DNA of 64,000 nucleotides from assembly GCA_965228955.1 (NCBI GenBank), contig OZ245848.1, forward strand, positions 2,480,001 to 2,544,000, written 5' to 3'. Of the stretch, positions 35,616 to 43,171 are shown in pieces; the stretch's first letter is position 1; every line of letters begins with the position of its first letter. Both the position numbers and the translations under genes were made by a program. Source of the stretch: JANSWY01 sp965228955 (GTDB lineage Bacteria; Bacteroidota; Bacteroidia; Cytophagales; Cyclobacteriaceae). The notes under the pieces are model-generated. The model had not been told where the DNA came from. It ran no database searches and saw only the letters and a list, made by a program, of their open reading frames with translations.

Positions 35616-36518
35616 ATGGTCAACTCAAGACTTAAATTCTTAACTACTCTTACTTTAAGTATTTGCTTAATAATTGGTTGTTCGGATGATGAACCCAATG
35701 TAGACATAGAAGAATTACCATCTGATTATACAGTTTATGTGAGCGATGCTGGCAATTTTGATAATCCGCCCTGGCAAATACTCAAATTTGATCACAACGG
35801 AAAAAACCCAGAGGTATTTATCAACTCAAGATTGGATTGGCCTCAGGATATTTTATTTCTGGAAGACAAGAATGAAGTTTTAATCTCAAACCTAAACTCA
35901 GGTGAAGTAAACCGACACAATAGCGAGACAGGAGCTTTCATTAGTGTATTTGCTGAAAACCTTGGAGGACCAACCAGAATGAAAATAGGACCTGACGGGT
36001 ACATCTATATCTTGCAATGGCGAGGAAGCGGAAGAGTACTTAGATATACTACAGATGGTGAATTTGTAGATGAGTTTTCACAGACTTCTATAGATCAGGC
36101 CATAGGTTTGGATTGGGATCAAAACAGAAATCTTTATGTTTCTTCGTTTCAAAGTAGAGATATTAGAAAATTTGATTCTGATGGAAATGATTTGGGACTG
36201 TTTGCAGATGACGATCTAAGTGGACCTACTAACATCTGGTTTAATGAAAGCGGTCAGCTGCTTGTAAATGATTGGAGAGATGGTGTGATATCAATATTTG
36301 ATGAGCAGGGTCAATTTGTAGAAACCTTTGCCACGGGCCTAAGCCAGGTAGAAGGCGTTGGAATCCTTCCTGGCGGAAGCTTACTGATTGGAAATGGAGG
36401 TAGAGGGACAGTAGTCCAGCTAAGTTCAGATGGTGAAATTGTTAGAGATTTTGTAACCTTTAGGTCTGGGAATCTGGTTAAGCCAAATGCGGTAGTATTG
36501 AGAAAGAATAGCAATTAA
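35616..36518 (+). CDS. Lipoprotein with NHL/SMP-30-like beta-propeller
   Basis: The 300-residue protein starts with a lipoprotein signal ending LIIGC (lipidated Cys about 22), followed by an Asp/Glu linker (DDEPNVDIEELP). The body is a six-bladed propeller of the NHL/SMP-30 type, each blade with a G-D-G or D-G turn (IGPDGYIYILQW, LDWDQNRNLYVSSF, WFNESGQLLVND, ILPGGSLLIGNG). The acidic +2 residues (SDDEP) may favour surface export of the lipoprotein in Bacteroidota. It is probably a binding or lactone-hydrolysing protein; I cannot see the full set of metal ligands that would prove lactonase activity. It ends in a strong terminator. Confidence 0.75.
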   Translation: MVNSRLKFLTTLTLSICLIIGCSDDEPNVDIEELPSDYTVYVSDAGNFDNPPWQILKFDHNGKNPEVFINSRLDWPQDILFLEDKNEVLISNLNSGEVNRHNSETGAFISVFAENLGGPTRMKIGPDGYIYILQWRGSGRVLRYTTDGEFVDEFSQTSIDQAIGLDWDQNRNLYVSSFQSRDIRKFDSDGNDLGLFADDDLSGPTNIWFNESGQLLVNDWRDGVISIFDEQGQFVETFATGLSQVEGVGILPGGSLLIGNGGRGTVVQLSSDGEIVRDFVTFRSGNLVKPNAVVLRKNSN

Positions 36519-36528
36519 TTAAATAAAG

Positions 36529-36562
36529 CAGGTGCCATTTACATGGCACCTGTTTCCTTTTC
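36529..36562 (+). terminator. Strong rho-independent terminator
   Basis: A perfect 10-bp stem, CAGGTGCCAT (36529-36538) with ATGGCACCTG (36543-36552), closes a four-base loop and is followed by TTTCCTTTTC. It ends the propeller-lipoprotein transcript and isolates the following small TM gene. Confidence 0.85.
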
Positions 36563-36618
36563 AGAAAACTTCTGATTACATTTAGTTAAGTCAAAACAAA
36601 CTCAAAATACCAAACCAA

Positions 36619-36840
36619 ATGAAACTTACCCTAATCCGACTTCAGATTCCGGCAGGTGAAACGATGGAATCCGGAGAAGTTCCCACGTGGCTTGTAGGCC
36701 TCATTACTCTGGCCTTAATAATACTAGTGATTTATATATCCATGAAAGTTTCCCCAGACAAAAGGAAAACCAACTACGAAAAAAGATCCTTCGAAAAAAG
36801 CGAAAGCGCTAAGGATAAAGAACTCTTTTTGAGAGACTAG
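36619..36840 (+). CDS. Small single-TM protein, unknown
   Basis: The 73-residue frame starts at ATG 36619; Met16 is an alternative start giving 58 residues. It has one clear TM helix (LVGLITLALIILVIYISM, about residues 25-42) and a highly charged Lys/Glu tail (NYEKRSFEKSESAKDKEL), so the tail probably faces the cytoplasm. It follows a strong terminator and is itself followed by a 7-bp hairpin (AGAGACT/AGTCTCT, 36832-36851) overlapping its stop, which suits a short independent transcript. I recognise no family. Confidence 0.5.
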   Translation: MKLTLIRLQIPAGETMESGEVPTWLVGLITLALIILVIYISMKVSPDKRKTNYEKRSFEKSESAKDKELFLRD

Positions 36841-36928
36841 GGACAGTCTCTAATTCTCATATGTTATCTTATGGCTCGGAATTTGAATATATTTCTCTAT
36901 TTTAAGTATCTAAAGCACACCAATCCAT

Positions 36929-38953
36929 ATGAGAAAATATTCTTTATTGCTAATCATTGTTACAATAACAGTATCAGCAAATGCTCAAATTAAAGAGTTT
37001 GAGTCCTGGTTCAACCAGGCGATAAAAGATGTCCAGCAATCTGGAAAAGATGTTGAATCTGCCTACAATCTGGTCAACAAACAAGTTGAAACCAAGACTC
37101 TCCAATTTGTCAATGAGGTCAATCAATTCTCAAATCAATTACTTAGTGCTGCTAATACTTTAGGAGATGATTGCAATAGGTATTCTGAGGACATTTATCT
37201 AAAAGTAAAACCGGCAATAGATAACCAAACCACTCAGGTTGTAAATATTCCAGGAGGACCAGGAAAAGATATTTGTCAAAGGTGTATCAAGGATGCAGTG
37301 CTTCAAATGATCTGTAGAATACCTGAGACCGTTCAGGGAAATATGGCATTTATGGATAAGATGTATAGTGCCATGAACGATGAAAGGGTGAAAAATATGA
37401 ATCAAATCATCAAGCCGATTGGAGCGATTACTGTCACAACTATTGATGATTTTATTAATGAATTCAACTACTATTTCACATTAACAAATGACTTGGGAAC
37501 ATCGATTGATGCAAGTAAGCTATCCATTTCAGAACAGCAACTCATGGAATACATGTTCTCCAAAGAAAACTGCGAAGCAATTGCAGATATGGCTTTTGAT
37601 AGTATGCTAGGAGCAATGAAAGACAAATCTAAGAAGCTTAAGGCCAAGAAGAGATATGCTGCGTTGCTTAAGCTACTTAAAGGCTATGAAAACCTGGAAA
37701 AAGTAAGTGGTTGGAATGATCAACTAAATAACATTTCCTCTTTTTTTCCTGAATCAAAAGCATCTTCAATTTCAATACCAAGTGAAAACCCTTTGTTGCA
37801 AACTGGAGGCCTTGAAAATGTATATATAAATGCCACTGGAAATAAACTGTGGGTAGATGCGCGAAACTGGTCCAAAAAGCGTGTGCCACTACCTTTTGAA
37901 GTAGCCTATATTCCTTTTGGCAAGCAAGTATCTATAGACAGATCTGTTAGTATCAGAACATTGATAGATGAGAACCCAAATGGGAGTGGAGTAACAGGTA
38001 AAAACTTCCTATCTATTAAAGGTGCTAATGATTGCTATGATGGATTTACGTTTACTATTCAAGCTAAGAATAGTGGGCATTATTTTGGAATAAATGCTGA
38101 TAGTAAAGTTAAAGGAGGTAACGTCATTCAATGGAATAATCCCACTCATGGATCTCATCATTTCAGATTGAAGAGTACTGGTGATGGAGATGGCTCTTAC
38201 TACATTGTAAGCAAATGGAGTGGTCTTTATTTAGATGTATTTGGTCCTTCAAAGGCAAATGGGGCGAATCTGGGACAATGGACGTTTTCAGGATGGGACA
38301 ATCAAAAGTTCTATCTTGATGAAGCAGGGGGAGGTTACTATTTTATCCGCTCCAAACATAGCAACAAAGTTCTGGACATCTCAGGGTGTGCTAATTCTGT
38401 TGGAACAAATGTCCAGCAATGGGAAAGAGTAGAAGGCGCGACTTGCCAAATGTTTAGACTTCAACCTGTCACATTATCTGGGCGTGTTTTTATGTTAGAA
38501 TCAAAAATGTCTCCGAACAAAGTATTAGATAAACAGGGGAATTCCAGCACAGTATACATTTTTGATAAACACAAAGGTCCTAATCAGCAGTTTCTTTTTC
38601 AATGGGCTGGTACAGATGATAACGGTCAGGAATGGTACTTTATCATCAATCGTGAAAACTGGGGGTACTTGGTCAACCAGAACTATGGAGTTCATAATGG
38701 CACAAATATTATCACACTCACAGATCACAAATTTGGGAATGATTGGGCTACCATGTATGGATTGATCCCATATGATCAGAACTATTTCTACATCAAAAGT
38801 CGCTTTACAAAAGATGTAGGCGGGGGGAAATGGGATGGAGGAAGATACTTTGATATTTCAGGTTGTAGGGCCGATAACGGCACCATATTGCAATTGTATG
38901 ATCAAGTAGCTGGAGCAAATTGCCAATTGTTTAAACTTGTAGAAATCAACTGA
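36929..38953 (+). CDS. Secreted protein with tandem ricin-B-type lectin repeats
   Basis: This 674-residue protein has a signal peptide (cleavage at ANAQ). Residues 20-290 are mostly helical, with an internal CxxC (DICQRCIKDAV). A short beta linker (about 290-350) leads to two to three ricin B-type beta-trefoil units (about 365-674) with diagnostic blocks such as GLYLDVFGPS, NKVLDISGCANSVGT, VQQWERVEGATCQMFRL and LQLYDQVAGANCQLFKL. Ricin-type lectins bind galactose or other sugars, and the QxW blocks are present. No T9SS sorting domain follows the last repeat and no lipobox is seen, so the protein is periplasmic or leaves by another route. The helical domain has no name I can give. A separate lectin-plus-effector function is possible. 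Confidence 0.8.
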   Translation: MRKYSLLLIIVTITVSANAQIKEFESWFNQAIKDVQQSGKDVESAYNLVNKQVETKTLQFVNEVNQFSNQLLSAANTLGDDCNRYSEDIYLKVKPAIDNQTTQVVNIPGGPGKDICQRCIKDAVLQMICRIPETVQGNMAFMDKMYSAMNDERVKNMNQIIKPIGAITVTTIDDFINEFNYYFTLTNDLGTSIDASKLSISEQQLMEYMFSKENCEAIADMAFDSMLGAMKDKSKKLKAKKRYAALLKLLKGYENLEKVSGWNDQLNNISSFFPESKASSISIPSENPLLQTGGLENVYINATGNKLWVDARNWSKKRVPLPFEVAYIPFGKQVSIDRSVSIRTLIDENPNGSGVTGKNFLSIKGANDCYDGFTFTIQAKNSGHYFGINADSKVKGGNVIQWNNPTHGSHHFRLKSTGDGDGSYYIVSKWSGLYLDVFGPSKANGANLGQWTFSGWDNQKFYLDEAGGGYYFIRSKHSNKVLDISGCANSVGTNVQQWERVEGATCQMFRLQPVTLSGRVFMLESKMSPNKVLDKQGNSSTVYIFDKHKGPNQQFLFQWAGTDDNGQEWYFIINRENWGYLVNQNYGVHNGTNIITLTDHKFGNDWATMYGLIPYDQNYFYIKSRFTKDVGGGKWDGGRYFDISGCRADNGTILQLYDQVAGANCQLFKLVEIN

Positions 38954-38999
38954 TGTAAGTTCAATTCAAACTTATCTAACTATCTACTTATTCACATTA

Positions 39000-39078
39000 T
39001 AATACATATAATTTACTTAATGATTTAGATTAAATATATAAATACTATTTTATAATCAATCTGGCTTTATTTGCGTTA
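39000..39078 (+). promoter_or_regulatory. Copy 1 of a shared upstream regulatory element (icd promoter region)
   Basis: This AT-rich segment ahead of the isocitrate dehydrogenase gene matches 41122-41199 without gaps at about 60 of 78 positions. It includes a near-identical 23-base block at the left end (39000-39022, one mismatch, core ACATATAATTTA) and an identical TTGCGTT exactly 49 bases further on (39071-39077). TTTATTTG at its right end approaches the Bacteroidota -7 box TAnnTTTG. I read it as promoter plus regulator site. Confidence 0.55.
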
Positions 39079-39100
39079 TTACTTTCAAACTAGACAACAT

Positions 39101-40534
39101 ATGCAAAAAGTAACATTCGCAAAAGGAGACGGTATAGGTCCGGAGATAATGGACGCTACCATGAGAATTTTAAAAGCTGCTGGAGCCAGAATAGATTGGG
39201 AAGAAATACAGGTCGGAGAGGAGGTTTATCTATCCGGCAACACTACAGGTATAGACAAATCAGCCTGGGACAGCATTAGGAAGAACAAAGTATTCTTGAA
39301 AGCTCCAATTACCACTCCCCAGGGAGGTGGTTACAAAAGTCTCAACGTCACCATGCGTAAGTCACTGGGATTATATGCAAATGTAAGACCATGTAATAGC
39401 TTTCATCCATTCGTTAAAACCAAACACCCGGAAATGGATGTGGTGGTTATTAGAGAAAACGAAGAAGATCTTTATGCAGGAATAGAGCACCAGCAAACTG
39501 ATGAAGTTGTTCAATGTCTGAAGTTGATCACTCGTCCTGGTTGTGAAAAGATCATCAGATACGCATTCGAATATGCGAAATTATACAACAGGAAAAAGGT
39601 CAGTTGTTTCACGAAGGATAATATCATGAAACATACGGATGGCCTGTTCCATAAAGTCTTCAAAGAAATAGCCCATGAATATCCGGATATCGAATCAGAA
39701 AACTGGATCATTGATATTGGAGCAGCTAGATTAGCAGATACACCAGAAATTTTCGATGTAGTAGTAATGCCAAACCTTTATGGGGATGTCGTTTCAGATA
39801 TTACAGCCCAAATATCAGGATCTGTGGGACTGGCAGGTTCATCCAATATTGGAGAGTCTTGCGCTATGTTTGAAGCCATCCACGGCTCGGCTCCAGACAT
39901 TGCAGGTCAAAACAAAGCAAATCCATCCGGACTTCTCAGAGGTGCTGTAATGATGCTTAACCATATTGGACAGCAAGACGTAGCTGAGAAAATTAAAAAT
40001 GCATGGTCATGCACTATCGAAGAGGGAATCCATACAGCAGATATATACAAGGAAGATGTTAGCCGTAAGTTAGTTGGAACCAGAGAATTTGCTTATGCCG
40101 TAATAGAGAGAATCGGACAGAAGCCGAAGAAAATTAAGCCGGAAGTATTCCTGAAAGACGTCAAGCTTAATCTACCTAGCTACAAGAGGAGACCAAAGGC
40201 AACCAAAGTACTGAAAGGTGTTGACGTATTTGTTGATTGGGATGGAGGTAAAGTAGATGAACTAGCTATGAAACTTAAAAACCTTGAAAGTGACATTAAA
40301 CTTAGCATGATTACGAATAGAGGTGTAAAAGTATGGCCAGAGGGTTTCGATGAAACGTTCTGTACAGATCACTGGAGATGCCGCTTTGAGGTAGAAAACG
40401 GCCATCCTGCAAATAAAGAAAGCATTCCAGATGTACTATCAAAAGCATTAACAGAGGGAATAGACGTCATCAAAACTGAAAACTTATATGAGTTTGATGG
40501 TGTCAGAGGGTATTCCCTTGGACAAGGACAGTAG
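39101..40534 (+). CDS. icd: NADP-dependent isocitrate dehydrogenase, long form
   Basis: The enzyme oxidatively decarboxylates isocitrate to 2-oxoglutarate in the TCA cycle, in the cytoplasm. ATG 39101 gives MQKVTFAKGDGIGPEIM, the normal family start (477 residues); the open frame extends 10 codons upstream. Visible motifs are the substrate loop SLNVTMRKSLGLYANVRPC, the catalytic Tyr in RENEEDLYAGIE, the lysine in CFTKDNIMKHTDG, the metal aspartates in MPNLYGDVVSDI, and the nucleotide loop EAIHGSAPDIAGQNKANPSG. The ~130-residue C-terminal extension (from KATKVLKGVDVFVDWDGG) is the extra domain of the Thermus-type isocitrate dehydrogenase, so this is the long homodimeric form. The gene is single, with a shared regulatory element upstream and a terminator downstream. 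Confidence 0.93.
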   Translation: MQKVTFAKGDGIGPEIMDATMRILKAAGARIDWEEIQVGEEVYLSGNTTGIDKSAWDSIRKNKVFLKAPITTPQGGGYKSLNVTMRKSLGLYANVRPCNSFHPFVKTKHPEMDVVVIRENEEDLYAGIEHQQTDEVVQCLKLITRPGCEKIIRYAFEYAKLYNRKKVSCFTKDNIMKHTDGLFHKVFKEIAHEYPDIESENWIIDIGAARLADTPEIFDVVVMPNLYGDVVSDITAQISGSVGLAGSSNIGESCAMFEAIHGSAPDIAGQNKANPSGLLRGAVMMLNHIGQQDVAEKIKNAWSCTIEEGIHTADIYKEDVSRKLVGTREFAYAVIERIGQKPKKIKPEVFLKDVKLNLPSYKRRPKATKVLKGVDVFVDWDGGKVDELAMKLKNLESDIKLSMITNRGVKVWPEGFDETFCTDHWRCRFEVENGHPANKESIPDVLSKALTEGIDVIKTENLYEFDGVRGYSLGQGQ

Positions 40535-40560
40535 TAGTAAATTTCTTTTTCATTGTGACG

Positions 40561-40590
40561 ACCCTGGAAGATTCCGGGGTTTTCCGTTTT
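40561..40590 (+). terminator. Rho-independent terminator after icd
   Basis: ACCCTGGAA (40561-40569) pairs with TTCCGGGGT (40572-40580), nine pairs with one G-T wobble, followed by TTTCCGTTTT. The innermost pairs probably open to form the loop. It sits 27 bases after the icd stop. Confidence 0.75.
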
Positions 40591-40802
40591 ACTGCGGTTT
40601 TCGTCCATTGGATACGAAAATTTCCATTAAGTCATAAGTATTTTAGGTTAAATAAAACCGATGAAAAATGAAAGCCATCAATGATATTTAGGAAGAAAGA
40701 GAAAAGCGTAACTCCCTTATATCCAAAATTGGAAAGAAATAGCAAGTAAAAGTGCTTGAAAGAAACTAAGTCAAATCGGCAGGGTTCTTTAACAGGGCTA
40801 AA

Positions 40803-40991
40803 TTATTTCCGTACTAATCGAAAGTAATTCTTGATATAAGGTAAGATCACAAGGAATATCACCAGTGGCAATAACACCAGACTTTCAAGTACACTATTTG
40901 TCTCAATTGCATACTGAACTTGTTGAGAAAACATCACTAATAACAGTAAATAATAGAATACAACCACTGATTTAATAATATACTTTACCAT
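40803..40991 (-). CDS. Small two-TM protein, unknown
   Basis: The 62-residue frame encodes two hydrophobic helices (VVVFYYLLLLVMF, about 9-21, and LVLLPLVIFLVILPYI, about 38-53), separated by a short polar loop and ending with a basic tail (KNYFRLVRK). ATG start and balanced topology suggest a real small membrane protein; chance hydrophobic frames do occur in AT-rich DNA, so confidence is moderate. It is divergent from the 41206 gene across ~215 bases of very AT-rich DNA. No family is recognised. The stretch between the icd terminator and this gene (40591-40802) holds nothing else that I can see. Confidence 0.4.
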   Translation of the reverse strand: MVKYIIKSVVVFYYLLLLVMFSQQVQYAIETNSVLESLVLLPLVIFLVILPYIKNYFRLVRK

Positions 40992-41121
40992 TGTTTAAAT
41001 ATTTAATAGCCATATCTAAATTACTGATTACGAATGAAATAGTTCAGAATATTAACATTTAAATACATTTATATTTAATATGATATTCATTTAAATTTAT
41101 TAATATAATATCACGAAACAT

Positions 41122-41199
41122 TAATACATATAATTTAGTTAATGTTTATTATTTAAAATATAAATATAATTATATGATTAAATAGTGTTTAATTGCGTT
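41122..41199 (+). promoter_or_regulatory. Copy 2 of the shared upstream regulatory element
   Basis: This segment matches the icd upstream region 39000-39077 (about 60 of 78 positions, no gaps). The left block 41122-41144 differs by one base from 39000-39022, and TTGCGTT (41193-41199) lies at exactly the same 49-base distance. It ends seven bases before the ATG of the 111-residue gene, whereas in icd the same motif is 23 bases before the ATG. Confidence 0.55.
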
Positions 41200-41205
41200 T
41201 AAACG

Positions 41206-41541
41206 ATGATGCTATTTAGATACGCATATAGACACAATTCACTCTTTAGAACATTATGCATAGCCTTGATCACAGTAATAGTGATCGCAAGTGCATTGCC
41301 TGTTCCAATGATTGCCAATGTGGTTTCAGGTGAAACGGCAGAGTCTGTTGAGATAGTTGAAACCAAAACTCAGTTCATATCAAGAAGAACCAATGAAGAC
41401 TCTCTGATTGATAGAAACATTGGCGATACTGAAGAGACTCACACATTTCCAATTAGTTGGCTAGTTCAGAACAAGCTTACTATTGTAATCCAAATAGTTC
41501 AGACTGAATTATACATCAAGTTCAGTCAACTACTTCATTAG
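41206..41541 (+). CDS. Orphan secreted or membrane-anchored small protein
   Basis: This 111-residue frame starts at ATG seven bases after a regulatory element shared with icd. It has a hydrophobic N-terminal segment (LCIALITVIVIASALPVP, about residues 17-34) that could be a signal peptide or anchor, a polar acidic middle (EVKTQ-like, then DSLIDRNIGDTEETHT), and a mildly hydrophobic C-terminus (LTIVIQIVQTELYIKF). No family is recognised. The shared promoter region and ATG support expression. A 9-bp hairpin (AATATTGGG/CCCAATATT, 41591-41613) lies downstream, followed by the hairpin before the sigma factor gene. Confidence 0.5.
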   Translation: MMLFRYAYRHNSLFRTLCIALITVIVIASALPVPMIANVVSGETAESVEIVETKTQFISRRTNEDSLIDRNIGDTEETHTFPISWLVQNKLTIVIQIVQTELYIKFSQLLH

Positions 41542-41674
41542 CCTAGATGATTGAATCTTTCAATCGGATTATCAAGACTTCAATGAGTTTAATATTGGGA
41601 CACACCCAATATTGGAAATGCCTAATTAGCTCATAAAAAAATCAAAGAAAAAGTTGTTCAAGTTGATGGTGATT

Positions 41675-41728
41675 CAGTGCACCTGAGGTAGGTATGAAGC
41701 TGAGAGCAGAAGAGGTGCATTGTTTTTA
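41675..41728 (+). terminator. Terminator or attenuator hairpin ahead of the ECF sigma gene
   Basis: CAGTGCACCT (41675-41684) pairs with AGGTGCATTG (41713-41722), ten pairs including one G-T, around a 28-base loop, followed by TTTTTATC. It lies 22 bases before the sigma factor ATG and ~135 bases after the preceding stop. It may simply end the upstream transcript or attenuate sigma factor expression if both are co-transcribed. Confidence 0.5.
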
Positions 41729-41749
41729 TCTCACAAAAAATATTCAAAA

Positions 41750-42298
41750 ATGGAAATTCAAATTAATAATACAATAACACTTAGCAGAAGTGAATTCGAC
41801 AAATTAATAAACGAAAACATGGCGTACATATACAAGTACGCAATGAGTCTTACCAGTGATCATGATGAAGCAATGGATCTTTTACAGGATACCTTCCTTC
41901 AGGCTTTCAGAAAAAGAGATAGATATAAAGAAGACAAAAACTTTAAGGGTTGGGTCATGACAATAATGAGAAACCTATTTATTAACCGATATCATAAACT
42001 ACTCAGGTTCCCTCAACATGCCCAAACAGATAAATCGCTTTATTTCATCAACAAAAGTGGCAAAGTGATGAATTCTGGATTAGAGAACATGACTTATGAT
42101 GATGTCTACAAGCACATTGAAGCACTGGATGACAAATACAGGTCGAGTTTTCTTATGTATTACAATGGGTTTAAATACACAGAGATTTCTGAAAGAATGA
42201 ACATTCCTATCGGTACTGTGAAGAATAGAATTCACAAAGCAAGAAAACTCTTAAAGCACCAAATTAGAATGCAGGAAAGCCAATGGGAAGCAGCTTAA
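41750..42298 (+). CDS. ECF-type RNA polymerase sigma factor
   Basis: From ATG 41750 (a TTG 30 bases upstream is less likely) the product is 182 residues. Region 2 is plain (YIYKYAMSLTSDHDEAMDLL, QDTFLQAFRKRDRY, FKGWVMTIMRNLFINRY), and region 4 follows (LDDKYRSSFLMYYNGFKYTE, ISERMNIPIGTVKNRIHKAR). It directs RNA polymerase to an alternative promoter class. No anti-sigma gene is adjacent: the next gene, overlapping by 16 bases, encodes a YitT membrane protein. The ECF41 or FecI groups seem unlikely from domain content. A hairpin with a T-run precedes the gene. Confidence 0.92.
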   Translation: MEIQINNTITLSRSEFDKLINENMAYIYKYAMSLTSDHDEAMDLLQDTFLQAFRKRDRYKEDKNFKGWVMTIMRNLFINRYHKLLRFPQHAQTDKSLYFINKSGKVMNSGLENMTYDDVYKHIEALDDKYRSSFLMYYNGFKYTEISERMNIPIGTVKNRIHKARKLLKHQIRMQESQWEAA

Positions 42299-43152
42299 GT
42301 GATTGGAAGAAACGGTTAGCAGAGTTCTTGTGGCTCAGCATGGGAGTGTTTTTTGGAGCATGGAGCCTACAAGGTTTTTTACTTCCAAATAGTTTCATTG
42401 ATGGAGGAGCCACAGGAATTGCTTTGCTCATAGCCGAAACAACCAATCTTGATTTAAGCTATCTGATCTTACTCACCAACGTTCCTTTTGTGATACTTGG
42501 CTACATACAGATGTCAAGGACCTTTGTCATTAAAACGGTCATCTGTGTAGTCATTATGTCAATGCTTGTCGCAATTGTAGACTTCCCTGTAGTTACAAAT
42601 GATAAACTACTAATTTCAGTCTTTGGTGGCTTTTTCCTTGGACTAGGCATTGGTTTCTCAATGAGAGGCGGAGCTGTGATTGATGGTACCGAAATCCTTG
42701 CATTATATATGTCGAGGAGGTTAAACCTTTCAATCGGTGATATTGTCTTATTCTTAAATGCAATCATCTTTGTTTTTGCCATCTGGCTTCTTGGTGTTGA
42801 AGCAGCTCTTTATTCAATGCTAACTTATTTTATCGCTTCTAAAACAGTAGATATAATCATTCAGGGTGTAGAGGAATATTTGGGTCTCATGATTATTTCA
42901 GCAAACTATGAAGGAATAAAATCCAGAATTAAAGATGAGATGAATACTGGTGTGACCATTTTAAATGGCGAGGATGGATTTGGAAGCAAAGGAGAAAACC
43001 CTGGGCAGATTAAAGTGCTGTACTCAGTTATTACACGATTGGAATTACTTAAGATCAGGAGAATTATGGAAGAAGAAGATCCTGAAGCATTTTTAGTAGT
43101 GCAGGGTGTAAGAGATGTGAAAGGAGGGATGTTGAAGAGAAAGAGAATTTGA
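42283..43152 (+). CDS. YitT family membrane protein (DUF161/DUF2179)
   Basis: The 289-residue protein carries five to six TM helices in residues 15-190 with the family's LPNSFIDGGATGIALLI and RGGAVIDGTEILAL repeats, then a soluble DUF2179 domain (about 205-280: TGVTILNGEDGFGSKGENPG, VLYSVITRLELLKIRRIM, DPEAFLVVQGVRDVKGG). DUF2179 is thought to bind a small ligand; the transport or regulatory role of YitT proteins is not settled. Its ATG lies inside the last codons of the sigma factor gene (16-base overlap), so translation is probably coupled. That overlap suggests a functional link with the sigma factor. Confidence 0.9.
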   Translation: MGSSLSDWKKRLAEFLWLSMGVFFGAWSLQGFLLPNSFIDGGATGIALLIAETTNLDLSYLILLTNVPFVILGYIQMSRTFVIKTVICVVIMSMLVAIVDFPVVTNDKLLISVFGGFFLGLGIGFSMRGGAVIDGTEILALYMSRRLNLSIGDIVLFLNAIIFVFAIWLLGVEAALYSMLTYFIASKTVDIIIQGVEEYLGLMIISANYEGIKSRIKDEMNTGVTILNGEDGFGSKGENPGQIKVLYSVITRLELLKIRRIMEEEDPEAFLVVQGVRDVKGGMLKRKRI

Positions 43153-43171
43153 TTTTCTTTTGGCAAAAGAG

